The position numbers and the translations under genes were made by a program. A model generated the notes under the pieces. That model was not told the origin of the DNA. It did not search any database and worked only from the letters and a program-made list of their open reading frames with translations. This document shows, piece after piece, positions 33,021 to 41,397 of a DNA stretch of 64,000 bases (its first letter is position 1; every line of letters starts with the position of its first letter). The DNA comes from JAODBJ01 sp963782465 (GTDB lineage: Bacteria > Actinomycetota > Acidimicrobiia > IMCC26256 > PALSA-610). The stretch spans positions 186,001 through 250,000 of the forward strand of contig CAWAJR010000006.1 of the NCBI GenBank assembly GCA_963782465.1. Reading direction: 5' to 3'.

Positions 33021-34382
33021 ATGGCGCCTCGCCGTACGAATTCCGAAGGTGGGCCGGCCGGGGCGGCGGGCGCGCCGCCGCGGCCGGGCTCCGAACCGGA
33101 GACGGCCGTTCGCCGGGCGCCGTTCTCCGACAACCCGAACGTCGGTGCACGCGGGCAACGGACCCAGCAGCGCATCCTCGACGCGGCGCTGCGCGTGTTC
33201 GGCGAGGAGGGCTACCACCTCTGCAGCATCGACCGCATCGCCAAACGCGCCGGATGCTCCCGCGTCTCCTTCTACCAGTACTTCTCCGGCAAGGAAGACG
33301 TGTTCCGCCACCTCGCGGGCCAGGTCGCTCGCCAGGTCAGCGCGTCGACCGAAACCCTCGATCCGGTGACGGCCGAGACCGAAGGCTGGACGGCATTGCG
33401 CACGTGGGTCGCGCGCTACGGCGACATCTACGAACGCTACGAACCGATGTTCCAGACGTTCGACACCGCGGCCGAGAGCGACGAGGCGGTCGCGGTCGGC
33501 GGCGCCCGCGCGGCGGAGCGGTACATGGCGCGGATCCGTTCCCGGCTGGCGACCACGACCCTGCCGCCCCGCCAACTCGACCCCGTGATCACGTTGCTCG
33601 TCGAGTGCCTGACGCGCTCCTACTACTACACCGGCGTGCTGCGCGCGGCAGCGCCCGCGGCCTACCCGCGGGAACGGATGGAAGACGCCGTCACCGACAC
33701 GATGCACCGCACCCTCTTCGGCCGGCGCGGCCGGGTCAACGTCCATGCGCCTGCTCGCACCGCGCCGCCGGCTCTCATCCTCGCCGACGAGGCGCGGGCG
33801 GCATTCGAGGAGGCCGGCTCGTTGCCCGACGTGACGGGTGCGGCGGAACGCACACTGCAGGCCCTGCTGGAAGCCGGTCGCGACGTGTTCGTGAGCCGCG
33901 GCTACCACGCAACCCGCGTCGACGACATCGTTGCCGCCGCCGGTTTGTCGCACGGCGCGTTCTACCGCTACTTCGACAACAAGGCCGTGTTCGCACGCGC
34001 GCTGGCGCTGCGAGCCACGCACCACGTGTCGACGCCGTTCGCCGAGATCCCGTCGGTCGCCTCCGACGGGCCCGACGGGCGCGGCGCGCTGCGCCGCTGG
34101 CTCCGGCGTTTCAACGCCGCCTTGGCCGACGAAGCCGCGATGATCCGCGTCTGGGTCGACGCGATGGCACAGGACCCGTCGCTCGGCGGCGACGCAGCAC
34201 CGATGATCGACTGGGGTCGCCGGCGCCTGGCGCGCTTTCTCGAACCGCGCGGGTTCGGCGACGGCGAAACCGACGGCGTCGTCATGCTGGCGTTGCTCGA
34301 CGCGTTCGGCGCGCGCCGGCGCCCGCCGGCGATGACCGAAGCCGCCGCGCACATCATCGAGCGCGGGCTGCTCGGCGAGTAG
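33021..34382 (+). CDS. tandem TetR protein: two complete TetR units in one chain
   Basis: 453 residues with two TetR helix-turn-helix domains. The first (about 50-97) includes SIDRIAKRAGCSRVSFYQYF; the second (about 278-327) includes RVDDIVAAAGLSHGAFYRYF. Each is followed by its own helical domain. Tandem TetR proteins are uncommon but known in actinobacteria; one chain could bind two half-sites or sense two ligands. ATG 33021 is chosen, GTG 33015 is an alternative. TAACR-N4-YGTCA sites lie on both sides of the gene (32009 and 34425), so it is the best local candidate to bind them. Confidence 0.85.
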   Translation: MAPRRTNSEGGPAGAAGAPPRPGSEPETAVRRAPFSDNPNVGARGQRTQQRILDAALRVFGEEGYHLCSIDRIAKRAGCSRVSFYQYFSGKEDVFRHLAGQVARQVSASTETLDPVTAETEGWTALRTWVARYGDIYERYEPMFQTFDTAAESDEAVAVGGARAAERYMARIRSRLATTTLPPRQLDPVITLLVECLTRSYYYTGVLRAAAPAAYPRERMEDAVTDTMHRTLFGRRGRVNVHAPARTAPPALILADEARAAFEEAGSLPDVTGAAERTLQALLEAGRDVFVSRGYHATRVDDIVAAAGLSHGAFYRYFDNKAVFARALALRATHHVSTPFAEIPSVASDGPDGRGALRRWLRRFNAALADEAAMIRVWVDAMAQDPSLGGDAAPMIDWGRRRLARFLEPRGFGDGETDGVVMLALLDAFGARRRPPAMTEAAAHIIERGLLGE

Positions 34383-34424
34383 CAGGGTGATGCCGTGCGA
34401 CGTGACCAGCCGCTCGGCGCGCGT

Positions 34425-34439
34425 CTAACATCTGCGTCA
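34425..34439. promoter_or_regulatory. putative operator, TAACR-N4-YGTCA dyad (site 5)
   Basis: CTAACATCTGCGTCA, 20 bases before the SDR ATG at 34460 and 42 bases after the double-TetR stop. Just downstream is the GGGGGG Shine-Dalgarno of the SDR gene. It would control the SDR-P450-SDR run. Confidence 0.5.
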
Positions 34440-34459
34440 CAAATCTCCGGGGGGTCAGG

Positions 34460-35215
34460 ATGCGAACGGTGGTCGTCGGCGCTTCGAGTGGGCTCGGGCG
34501 CTGTATCGGAGTCGGCCTGTCGCAGCGCGGGGCGCAGGTCGCGCTGCTCGCCCGCCGGCGGGACCGCCTCGACCATGCGGCGAAAGAAGCCGGCGGCGGC
34601 GCGATCCCCATCGAATGCGACGTCACCGACGAAACGTCGTGCCGCGCCGCGATCGCGGCCGCGGCCGAAGGCCTCGGCGGCATCGATGCGCTCGTCTTCG
34701 CGACCGGCATCGGGCCGCTCGCCCGCCTGGTCGACACCGATGTCGCCACGTGGCGCCGGGTGTTCGACACCAATGTCACCGGCGCGGCGCTGGCGACCGC
34801 TGCGGCGATCCCCCACCTGACCGCGACGGCCGGTACCGCCGTCTTCCTTTCTTCCGTCAGCGCGTCGCTCACCCCTCCGTGGCCGGGTCTCGGCGCGTAC
34901 GCAGTGAGCAAGGCGGCCCTCGACAAGCTCGTGGAAGCGTGGCGTTCCGAACATCCCGGCATCGGGTTCACCCGGTTCGTCGTGGGCGACTGCGGCGGTG
35001 GCGAGGGCTACGGCGCGACCGAGTTCACGACCGGCTGGGACCAGGACCTCGCCGCCGAACTCGCACCGATCTGGGTCGCGCGCAACCTCCTCAGTGGTGC
35101 GCTGATCGAGGTCGACCAGCTCGTCACCGCGCTCGACGCCGTGCTCCGCAGCGGCGCGTCGCTCTCGATGCCGTCGGTCACCGTCGCGCCGCGCCCTCCC
35201 ATCGCAACAGCATGA
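34460..35215 (+). CDS. SDR family oxidoreductase
   Basis: Short-chain dehydrogenase of 251 residues: GASSGLG near residue 7, FLSSVSAS with catalytic Ser, and YAVSK. The C-terminal part is unusual, with GDCGGGEGYG and no typical PVDGG ending, so substrate choice may be atypical. The ATG is at 34460, following GGGGGG. The stop overlaps the ATG of the P450 (ATGA), so the two are made together and likely act in sequence. Confidence 0.85.
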   Translation: MRTVVVGASSGLGRCIGVGLSQRGAQVALLARRRDRLDHAAKEAGGGAIPIECDVTDETSCRAAIAAAAEGLGGIDALVFATGIGPLARLVDTDVATWRRVFDTNVTGAALATAAAIPHLTATAGTAVFLSSVSASLTPPWPGLGAYAVSKAALDKLVEAWRSEHPGIGFTRFVVGDCGGGEGYGATEFTTGWDQDLAAELAPIWVARNLLSGALIEVDQLVTALDAVLRSGASLSMPSVTVAPRPPIATA

Positions 35216-36417
35216 GCGCGCCGGTCGACTTCGACCCGTTCTCCGACGAGTACTTCGACGACCCCACCGACGTCTACCGACGGCTGCGCGACGACGCTCC
35301 GGTGTTCTTCAGCGAGCGTTACCAGTTCTACGCGCTCTCGCGCTTCGCCGACGTCGTCGCCGCCCACCGCGACTGGCAGGGGCTGTCGAGCGCGCACGGC
35401 GTCGATCTCTCGACCCTTTCGAAGGACCCCGAGTTGATCCGGAGTTTCCGCAGCATCATCATGATGGACCCGCCGGAACACGACCGGCTGCGGGCCCTGG
35501 TCAGCCGGGTGTTCACCCCGCGAGCCGTCGCGGCGCTGGAGCCGATGATCCGCGACGTCATCGCGGGCTTCCTCGAACCGCTCGAGCACGCCGACGAGTT
35601 CGACGCGGTCGCCGACTTCTCCGCGCTCTTCCCGGTCGAGATCATCTCGCGCATGCTCGGCGTCCCCGAAGGTGAACGGCAGCAGATCCGGCACTGGCTC
35701 GATCTGAGCCTGCACCGGGAGCCGGGCCGCCTCGACCCGACACCCGAGGGCGAGCAGGCGATGATCGAATCGGGCACCTACTTCTACGAGCTGTCGGCCG
35801 AGAAACGAATACAGCCCGGCGACGACATGCTCTCGCGGCTGACCCAGGTGAAGGTCGACCGCGGCGACGGCGTCGATACCGGCCTCGACGACGCCGAGAT
35901 CGCCGGGTTCGCCGGCCTGCTCGGCGGGGCCGGCGCCGAAACCGTGACCAAGCTCGTCGGCAACGCGGTCGTGCTGTTCTCGGGGGCGCCCGACCAGTGG
36001 CAGAAGGTCGTCGACGACCCGGAGATGATCCCGCGGGCCGTTGAGGAGATCCTTCGCTACGTCCCGCCGTCGCAGTACCAGGGCCGCTTCTCCGTCGAGG
36101 ACCGCGACTACGACGGCGGCACGATCCGTGCCGGCTTCCCGGTGTTGCTCATCACCGGCGCGGCGACTCGCGACCCGCGCGCGTTCGACCGGCCCGACGA
36201 CTTCGACATCGAGCGGCCGCCGAACGTCGCCATCGGCTTCGGTCACGGTGTGCACAGCTGCCTCGGCGCCGCGCTCGCACGGATGGAGAGCCGCATCGCG
36301 ATCGAGGAACTCGCGAAGCGCTGGCCGCACCTCGACGTCGACCGCGACGGTCTGCGCCGCGTGCACATGTCGAACGTAGCGGGCTACTCGAACGTCCCCG
36401 TGCGGGTGACGCGCTGA
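35212..36417 (+). CDS. cytochrome P450
   Basis: Heme monooxygenase of 401 residues. The I-helix is GGAGAETVTK, with Glu-Thr retained, the K-helix EEILRYVPP, and the heme loop FGHGVHSCLG holds the Cys ligand. N-terminal FDPFSDEYFDDP resembles the P450 at 6054 (YDPYDADIDADP), and the proteins look related. The ATG overlaps the SDR stop. An SDR follows 22 bases after the stop, which suggests hydroxylation then oxidation of the alcohol. Confidence 0.93.
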   Translation: MSAPVDFDPFSDEYFDDPTDVYRRLRDDAPVFFSERYQFYALSRFADVVAAHRDWQGLSSAHGVDLSTLSKDPELIRSFRSIIMMDPPEHDRLRALVSRVFTPRAVAALEPMIRDVIAGFLEPLEHADEFDAVADFSALFPVEIISRMLGVPEGERQQIRHWLDLSLHREPGRLDPTPEGEQAMIESGTYFYELSAEKRIQPGDDMLSRLTQVKVDRGDGVDTGLDDAEIAGFAGLLGGAGAETVTKLVGNAVVLFSGAPDQWQKVVDDPEMIPRAVEEILRYVPPSQYQGRFSVEDRDYDGGTIRAGFPVLLITGAATRDPRAFDRPDDFDIERPPNVAIGFGHGVHSCLGAALARMESRIAIEELAKRWPHLDVDRDGLRRVHMSNVAGYSNVPVRVTR

Positions 36418-36439
36418 TCCGCGCGTACGATCCCGGCCG

Positions 36440-37186
36440 ATGACCGGCCGCTTCGACAACAAGGTCGCGCTCGTCACCGGGGCCGGTTCCGGCATCGGGC
36501 GGGCGACCAGCATCCGGCTCGCGAGCGAAGGTGCGTCGGTGTACGCGGTCGACATCGACGCGGCCCGGCTCGCCGAAACGCAGGGTCTCGTTCCGGGGCC
36601 GGTCGCCGGCCGCACCGCCGACCTGAGCGATCCCGACGCCTGCGCGCAGACCGTCGCCGACTGTGTCGAGCAGTACGGCCGGCTCGACGTGCTCGGCAAC
36701 GTGGCGGGCATCTATCTCGCCGAGCACGCGACTGACGTGTCGGTCGAGCAGTACCGCCGCGTGATGGGGGTGAACCTCGACGCCTGCTTCTTCCTCGCCC
36801 AGGCCGCGATCCCGCACCTCCTCACGGCGGGAGGCAACATCGTCAACATCGCGTCGAACGCCGGGCTGCAGGGCGTTCCGTACTCGGTCGTTTACTGCAT
36901 GAGCAAGGGCGGGGTGGTGCAGCTCACCCGTGCGCTCGCGGTGGAGTTCCTGAAAACACCGTTGCGCGTGAACGCGATCGCGCCGGCCGGGACGAACACG
37001 AACCTCGCGTTGTCGGTGCAGTTCCCCGATGGCGTCGACCCCGCGTTGACGAAACGCATCATGGGCCTGCGCGGCATGACCGAGCCGGAGGAGGTTGCGG
37101 CCGTCTTCGCGTTCCTCGCCTCCGACGAGGCGCGCTCGATCACCGGCGCGATCTACACCGTCGACAACGGCCTCACCGCGAGCTGA
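36440..37186 (+). CDS. SDR family NAD(P)-dependent oxidoreductase
   Basis: 248-residue short-chain dehydrogenase with TGAGSGIG near residue 14, NVAG, NIASNAG with catalytic Ser, YCMSK and a terminal YTVDNG. The family FabG/HSD-like N-terminus (TGRFDNKVALVTG) is intact. It is the last gene of the + run with SDR and P450 and faces the acetyltransferase on the other strand across a hairpin. Confidence 0.9.
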   Translation: MTGRFDNKVALVTGAGSGIGRATSIRLASEGASVYAVDIDAARLAETQGLVPGPVAGRTADLSDPDACAQTVADCVEQYGRLDVLGNVAGIYLAEHATDVSVEQYRRVMGVNLDACFFLAQAAIPHLLTAGGNIVNIASNAGLQGVPYSVVYCMSKGGVVQLTRALAVEFLKTPLRVNAIAPAGTNTNLALSVQFPDGVDPALTKRIMGLRGMTEPEEVAAVFAFLASDEARSITGAIYTVDNGLTAS

Positions 37187-37208
37187 CGCGTCGCGCCGGC
37201 CTCCTCAG

Positions 37209-37257
37209 GACCATTGGTCGGTCACTGGCACGGCACGCCAGTTGGCGACCAATGGTC
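37209..37257. terminator. bidirectional hairpin between convergent genes, GACCAWTGGTC arms
   Basis: GACCATTGGTCG (37209-37220) pairs with CGACCAATGGTC (37246-37257), and ACTGGC pairs with GCCAGT on the same axis. Each outer arm is itself a palindrome. It shares GACCATTGGTCG with the hairpin at 24111-24161, also between convergent genes. A dual protein-binding role cannot be excluded. Confidence 0.6.
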
Positions 37258-37266
37258 ACGGCAACG

Positions 37267-38070
37267 TCATGGGGCACGGATCGCGCCGACGGAGCGCGCC
37301 ACCGGCATGAAGCCGAGCCGTTCGTAGACGCGGCGGGCGGGCGCGTCGACGCCGGTGAGGATCACGTACCGGCCCGCCGGGTGGACAGCCTCGGCGGCGG
37401 CGACGGTCGCGGCGACGAGCGTCGCCGCGATCCCGCGTCGGCGCACGTCGGGTGCGACGCCGACCGCCTGGAACCGCGCCAGCGGTCCGTGCCAGAAGAC
37501 GCCGCAGTCGCCGGCGAGGTGCCCGGCCCGATCGAACGCCCCCATCCAGCAGCCGGCGCCGGCACCGACGGCGCGCCGGAACGCCGCCATCCGGCCGTCG
37601 GTCACCTCCGGTGGGTCGTCACGGCAGGCATGCTGGTTCGCGGTCGCGGCGGCCCAGTCGGCGTCGGTCACCACTGGCCGGACCTCGACGCCGTCGGCGT
37701 CGACCGGCACCACCAGCGCCGCCGGCGCGAGGGTCAGGCAGACGCATTCGTCGATCGTGTAGCCGGCCGCGGTGAAGTGGCTGGCGAGGGCCGCGGTCGT
37801 CGTGCCGGCAAGATCGTCGTCCCACCCGAACGTGCAGCGCGGCCAGGAGGCGGGCAACTCGGTGGCGAACGCCGTCTCGAGCACCGCGAGTTCGGGCACC
37901 GGAACGCCGGTGAGCTGGAGGTAGTTGCCCCACCGGTAACGCGGGTTCGCCGGGTCGGCGACGACCGTGTAGGCATCGCGGTCGTGCACCTCGCGGCAGG
38001 CGCCGTGCACGACCCGTTCGCTGCCGAACGCGATCCCTTGCCCGGGCCGGCGGGAGCTCGCGCGTTCCAT
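37267..38070 (-). CDS. GNAT family N-acetyltransferase
   Basis: 267 residues. The C-terminal half has the acetyl-CoA signature RRRGIAATLVAATVAAAEA followed by VDAPARRVYERLGF; the N-terminal half is a degenerate GNAT-like region (FGWDDDLAGTTT), a layout seen in two-domain acetyltransferases. The ATG at 38070 is chosen because sequence upstream is low-complexity. The acceptor is unknown. It faces the SDR gene at its 3-prime end. Confidence 0.78.
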   Translation of the reverse strand: MERASSRRPGQGIAFGSERVVHGACREVHDRDAYTVVADPANPRYRWGNYLQLTGVPVPELAVLETAFATELPASWPRCTFGWDDDLAGTTTAALASHFTAAGYTIDECVCLTLAPAALVVPVDADGVEVRPVVTDADWAAATANQHACRDDPPEVTDGRMAAFRRAVGAGAGCWMGAFDRAGHLAGDCGVFWHGPLARFQAVGVAPDVRRRGIAATLVAATVAAAEAVHPAGRYVILTGVDAPARRVYERLGFMPVARSVGAIRAP

Positions 38071-38131
38071 GCGCCCAGTGTCGACCCGGGAATGGCCGGC
38101 GTGCCGATGATTTTCCGAACGGCGCGTGACC

Positions 38132-38842
38132 TCAGCCGCCCGCCTCGATCCCGAACGGCTTGAAGTGCTCGAAGCTCCGCTCGACGCGGCGGGGCAGCCG
38201 GTACGCGACAACGCGCGTCGGGCGGCCGATCGCCTCCCGTTCCCACCCCGTGTTGACCTCGAAGTACTTCACCGCGGTTGCGACCGACGGCCACGCGGCG
38301 TCGTCGACGATGAGGAGCCCGCCGGGGCGGACCAGTTCGCGGAGGAAGAAGAGGTCGACGAACACGTTGTGGAAGATGTGGCTGCCGTCGACGAACGCGG
38401 CGTCCGCGACCAACCCGTCCTCGACGAGGCGCGGCAGCGCGAGCTGCGACCGGCGGCGCACGAGCGAGCAGATGCCGGTGAGGCCCGCCGCGACGATTGC
38501 GTCCCAACCCGCGTCGCGGAAGTGGTCCTGGTACGCGTCGATGATCACGTGCCGCGCGGCTTCTGGTTGCTGGACCAGGAGCGCCTCGGCGATCGCCAGT
38601 GCCGAACTGCCGTACGCAAGGCCGACTTCGATCACGGTCGTCGCCCGTTCGGCCACCAGCACATCGCGCACGACGTCGGCGTCGGCGTTCGGGAGCGCCA
38701 CTCGATCGAAGTCGCCGTCCTCGCGGGCCGCCGCCGGGCCCACCTCGGCCAGTTGCCGCCTCGCCGCGCGGACGCCGGCGAGCACCTCGGCGGCCGAGCC
38801 CGCGTTCGTGCGTCGACCGGACGGGGAAATGCGCTCCGCCAT
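38132..38842 (-). CDS. class I SAM-dependent methyltransferase
   Basis: 236 residues. Motif I is VIEVGLAYGSSALAIAEAL and motif II-like sequence HVIIDAYQDHF follows, then AAFVDGSHIFHNVF and GGLLIVDD, as in the methyltransferase-24 group. Substrate unknown. The ATG at 38842 (MAERIS) is chosen, with ATG 38851 nine bases upstream as an alternative; the longer open frame before it is shadow. It lies 61 bases upstream of the acetyltransferase. Confidence 0.78.
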   Translation of the reverse strand: MAERISPSGRRTNAGSAAEVLAGVRAARRQLAEVGPAAAREDGDFDRVALPNADADVVRDVLVAERATTVIEVGLAYGSSALAIAEALLVQQPEAARHVIIDAYQDHFRDAGWDAIVAAGLTGICSLVRRRSQLALPRLVEDGLVADAAFVDGSHIFHNVFVDLFFLRELVRPGGLLIVDDAAWPSVATAVKYFEVNTGWEREAIGRPTRVVAYRLPRRVERSFEHFKPFGIEAGG

Positions 38843-38921
38843 ACCCACCATCGTGCCTGCCGAAGCCGGCGCGGCAAAGACCCGCTCCACGGCCCCTTGA
38901 CCGCCGGCGGCGCCCCTTCGA

Positions 38922-39725
38922 TCAGTCGCGTCGCCGCGCGACGTGCAGCACCGCGCCCCAATGACGATGCACGAGACCGTCCCGCCGTCGACCGAGCCGG
39001 CGCCGGATCTCGCCGAAGAGCCGGTCCCGCTGCCATGGCTGCATCGCGATGTGGCCCGAGAAGGTCTGCAGGAGGTCGATGTACTCCTCGACGCGGTAAT
39101 CGAGTGCCCACACGAACCGCCGCACGTCGACGACGTCGAAGCGCCCGGACCGCTCGATGTCGACGGTTTCGTCGGCCATGTTCTCCGGGGTCGAGCGGGG
39201 CGTGCCGGGCGGGATCCCCTCACCGATCTCGTCGTAGACGGTTTGGATTTCGTCGAAGAACGGGTCGCCGTCGTCGGGGATGACGTGCTCGGCTGACCAG
39301 AACGCGAGGTGGCCCCCGGCTCGCAGCACTTCCCAGGCCCGCTCGTACCGCACGGCCGGGTCGATCCAGTGCCACGCGGTCGCCGCGAACACGAGCGCGA
39401 AGTCGCCGCTGCGGCGCGAGTCCCAGTCTTCGAAGCGCCCGGGGACGACGGTCACCGGGAGGCCTGCCGCGTTGCTGCGAGCGGCCGCGACGAGGGCCGG
39501 TCCCGGTTCGACGGCGGTCACCGGGTAGCCGCGGCGAGCGAACGCGAGGGTGGCTTTTCCCGTCGCGCAGCCGACTTCCAAGAGCCGGTCACCGGGCGTC
39601 AGGCCGGCGATCGCGATGACCCGTTCGATGAGCTCGTCGGGGTACTCGGGACGGGCACGTTGGTACCGGTCGGCGGCCGCGTCGAACGTCGCCGCCAGTC
39701 GTTCCCGTTCCGCGTCCTCTTCCAT
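38922..39725 (-). CDS. class I SAM-dependent methyltransferase
   Basis: 267 residues of the methyltransferase-11/UbiE-like type: LLEVGCATGKATLAFARRG is motif I and VTAVEPG motif II, with WHWIDP and LRAGGHLAFW further on. The ATG at 39725 (MEEDAERERL) is used; an upstream ATG adds nine unlikely residues. It differs from its neighbour at 38132 and the two are separated by 79 bases, so they are not a duplication. Possibly a housekeeping small-molecule methyltransferase. Confidence 0.8.
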   Translation of the reverse strand: MEEDAERERLAATFDAAADRYQRARPEYPDELIERVIAIAGLTPGDRLLEVGCATGKATLAFARRGYPVTAVEPGPALVAAARSNAAGLPVTVVPGRFEDWDSRRSGDFALVFAATAWHWIDPAVRYERAWEVLRAGGHLAFWSAEHVIPDDGDPFFDEIQTVYDEIGEGIPPGTPRSTPENMADETVDIERSGRFDVVDVRRFVWALDYRVEEYIDLLQTFSGHIAMQPWQRDRLFGEIRRRLGRRRDGLVHRHWGAVLHVARRRD

Positions 39726-39755
39726 CGCTGCTCCCCGCAACGCGAGCCGCACGCG

Positions 39756-40592
39756 TTACAGCGCGCGCGGGGTGCTCATCGGGCGGATCATCGCGTCCTG
39801 CACGAACGACGCGGCGAGGACGCCGTCGGAGCGGAACACGTTGGCCTGCCCGTAGCTGCGCCCCCGCCCGGCGTACGGGCTGTGGTGCGCGAGGAGCATC
39901 CACTCGGCGGCGAACACCGGCTCGTGGAAGGTCAAGGTGTGGCTGATGACCCCGGTCGAGAGGGAGACGTGCGACTGGGCCTGGCCGACGCCGGGATGCG
40001 GTCGCATGGCGGTGCCGATGAGGAACCCGTCGGTCGCGTACGCGAGGAGCGCCTGGTTGACGGCCGGGTCGTCGGGCGCGCCGGCGAAGCGCGTCCACAC
40101 GTCGAGATCGGCCGGCCCGACGAGGTCGGGGTTGCTGATGTCGACGTCGTCGACGATGCGGACCTGCCACGCGTCCGTCGCGTCGCCATCGTCGCCCTCG
40201 CTGTCACCGTCGCCGGGCACGGGCAGCTTCGGTGCCTCGTCGGCATGGCGGATGAGATCCGGTTCGTCGGCGCTGCACAGCACGATCGATTGTGTGCACA
40301 GGCGCTCGCCCTGGCTGATCGTCACGCCGCTGCTCGCGAACGCGCGCCCGGCATGCAGGCGCTCGACGCTGATCTCCACCGGCGCGTCCGGCGACGCGCT
40401 CCGGGCGAACACGGTGTGGATCGTCTTGACGGTCTTGCCGTCGTTGCCGGCGAGGCCCGCGATGATCGACTGCCCGAGGAGCTGGCCTCCGAACACCACG
40501 CCGTGGCCGGTCTCGGCGTGGCCGGCGCGGTAACGATCCTGACCGGCCGGTTCCAGCGTGAGCGCCTGGACGAGACTGTCGATACCGACCAC
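39756..40592 (-). CDS. tesB: acyl-CoA thioesterase II (TesB family)
   Basis: Double hot-dog thioesterase of 278 residues that hydrolyses medium or long acyl-CoA. The N-terminal VFGGQLLGQSIIAG and VKTIHTVFARSAS and the C-terminal AEWMLLAHHSPYAGRGRSYG are characteristic. ATG start 2 bases from the upstream SDR stop, so the pair is co-transcribed. It may free CoA from dead-end intermediates or release the product of the local beta-oxidation. Confidence 0.88.
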   Translation of the reverse strand: MVGIDSLVQALTLEPAGQDRYRAGHAETGHGVVFGGQLLGQSIIAGLAGNDGKTVKTIHTVFARSASPDAPVEISVERLHAGRAFASSGVTISQGERLCTQSIVLCSADEPDLIRHADEAPKLPVPGDGDSEGDDGDATDAWQVRIVDDVDISNPDLVGPADLDVWTRFAGAPDDPAVNQALLAYATDGFLIGTAMRPHPGVGQAQSHVSLSTGVISHTLTFHEPVFAAEWMLLAHHSPYAGRGRSYGQANVFRSDGVLAASFVQDAMIRPMSTPRAL

Positions 40593-40594
40593 GG

Positions 40595-41365
40595 TTACCT
40601 CGGTGGGAAGCGGAGCGCGCCGTCGAGGCGGATGTTCTCACCATTGAGGTACGGGTTGCCCGCGATCGACTCGACGAGCAGCGCGAACTCCTCGGGGCGC
40701 CCCATGCGCTTCGGGAACACGATGCTCTCCACCAGGCGTTCCTGCATCTCGCCGGGGACGCTCAACATGATCGGCGTGCCCATCGTGCCCGGCGCGATCG
40801 CGCAGACCCGGATACCGAGTGGGGCGAGGTCCCGCGCGAGCGGCAGCGTCATGCCGAGGATCGCGGCCTTCGCGGCCGCGTACGCGAGCTGACCGGTCTG
40901 CCCCTCCAGGCCCGCGATCGACGCCGTGTTGACGACGACGCCGCGCTGGCCGTCGGCGTCGGGTTCGTTCGCGGCCATCGCCGCGGCGGCGAGCCGGGTC
41001 ACGTTGAACGTGCCGAACGCGTTCATCTCCATCGTCGCGACGAACGAACGCTTGTCGTGCGGGGTGCCGTCGCGTGCGACCGTCCGTCCCCCGCCGACTC
41101 CCCCGCCCGCGACGTTCACGACGAGGCCGAGCCCACCGAGCGATTGCGCCGCTTCGATCGCGCGGCCGACCGCGTCGTCGTCGTTCACGTCGCCGGCTGC
41201 GGCGAGCGTCGCGTCGCCCAGTTCTGCGGCCAGTTTCGAGGCTCGTTCCCCGTCGGCGTCGAAGATGACCACGCGGGCACCGGTCTGCGCGAGCCGCCGC
41301 ACCGTCGCCGAACCGAGGCCGCCCGCGCCGCCGGTCACGATCGCGGACCGTCCATTGAGGTTCAT
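40595..41365 (-). CDS. SDR, 3-hydroxyacyl-CoA dehydrogenase (HSD10-like)
   Basis: 256 residues of the type 2 hydroxyacyl-CoA dehydrogenase kind: TGGAGGLG near residue 12, FDADGERA for NAD, NVAGGG, NTASIAG with catalytic Ser, and YAAAK. The HSD10-like trait is the ending NPYLNGENIRLDGALRFPPR. It would oxidise the 3-hydroxyacyl-CoA made by a crotonase. ATG at 41365; followed 2 bases later by the thioesterase. Confidence 0.88.
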   Translation of the reverse strand: MNLNGRSAIVTGGAGGLGSATVRRLAQTGARVVIFDADGERASKLAAELGDATLAAAGDVNDDDAVGRAIEAAQSLGGLGLVVNVAGGGVGGGRTVARDGTPHDKRSFVATMEMNAFGTFNVTRLAAAAMAANEPDADGQRGVVVNTASIAGLEGQTGQLAYAAAKAAILGMTLPLARDLAPLGIRVCAIAPGTMGTPIMLSVPGEMQERLVESIVFPKRMGRPEEFALLVESIAGNPYLNGENIRLDGALRFPPR

Positions 41366-41397
41366 TGCACTCCGTTCGTTGGGCGCGATCGACTGCG

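Noticed and set aside
34425..34439. KstR-type steroid operator
   Set aside because: KstR sites have AAC-N2-GTT half-site spacing. The dyad here has AAC and GTC separated by six bases, so it is a different site.
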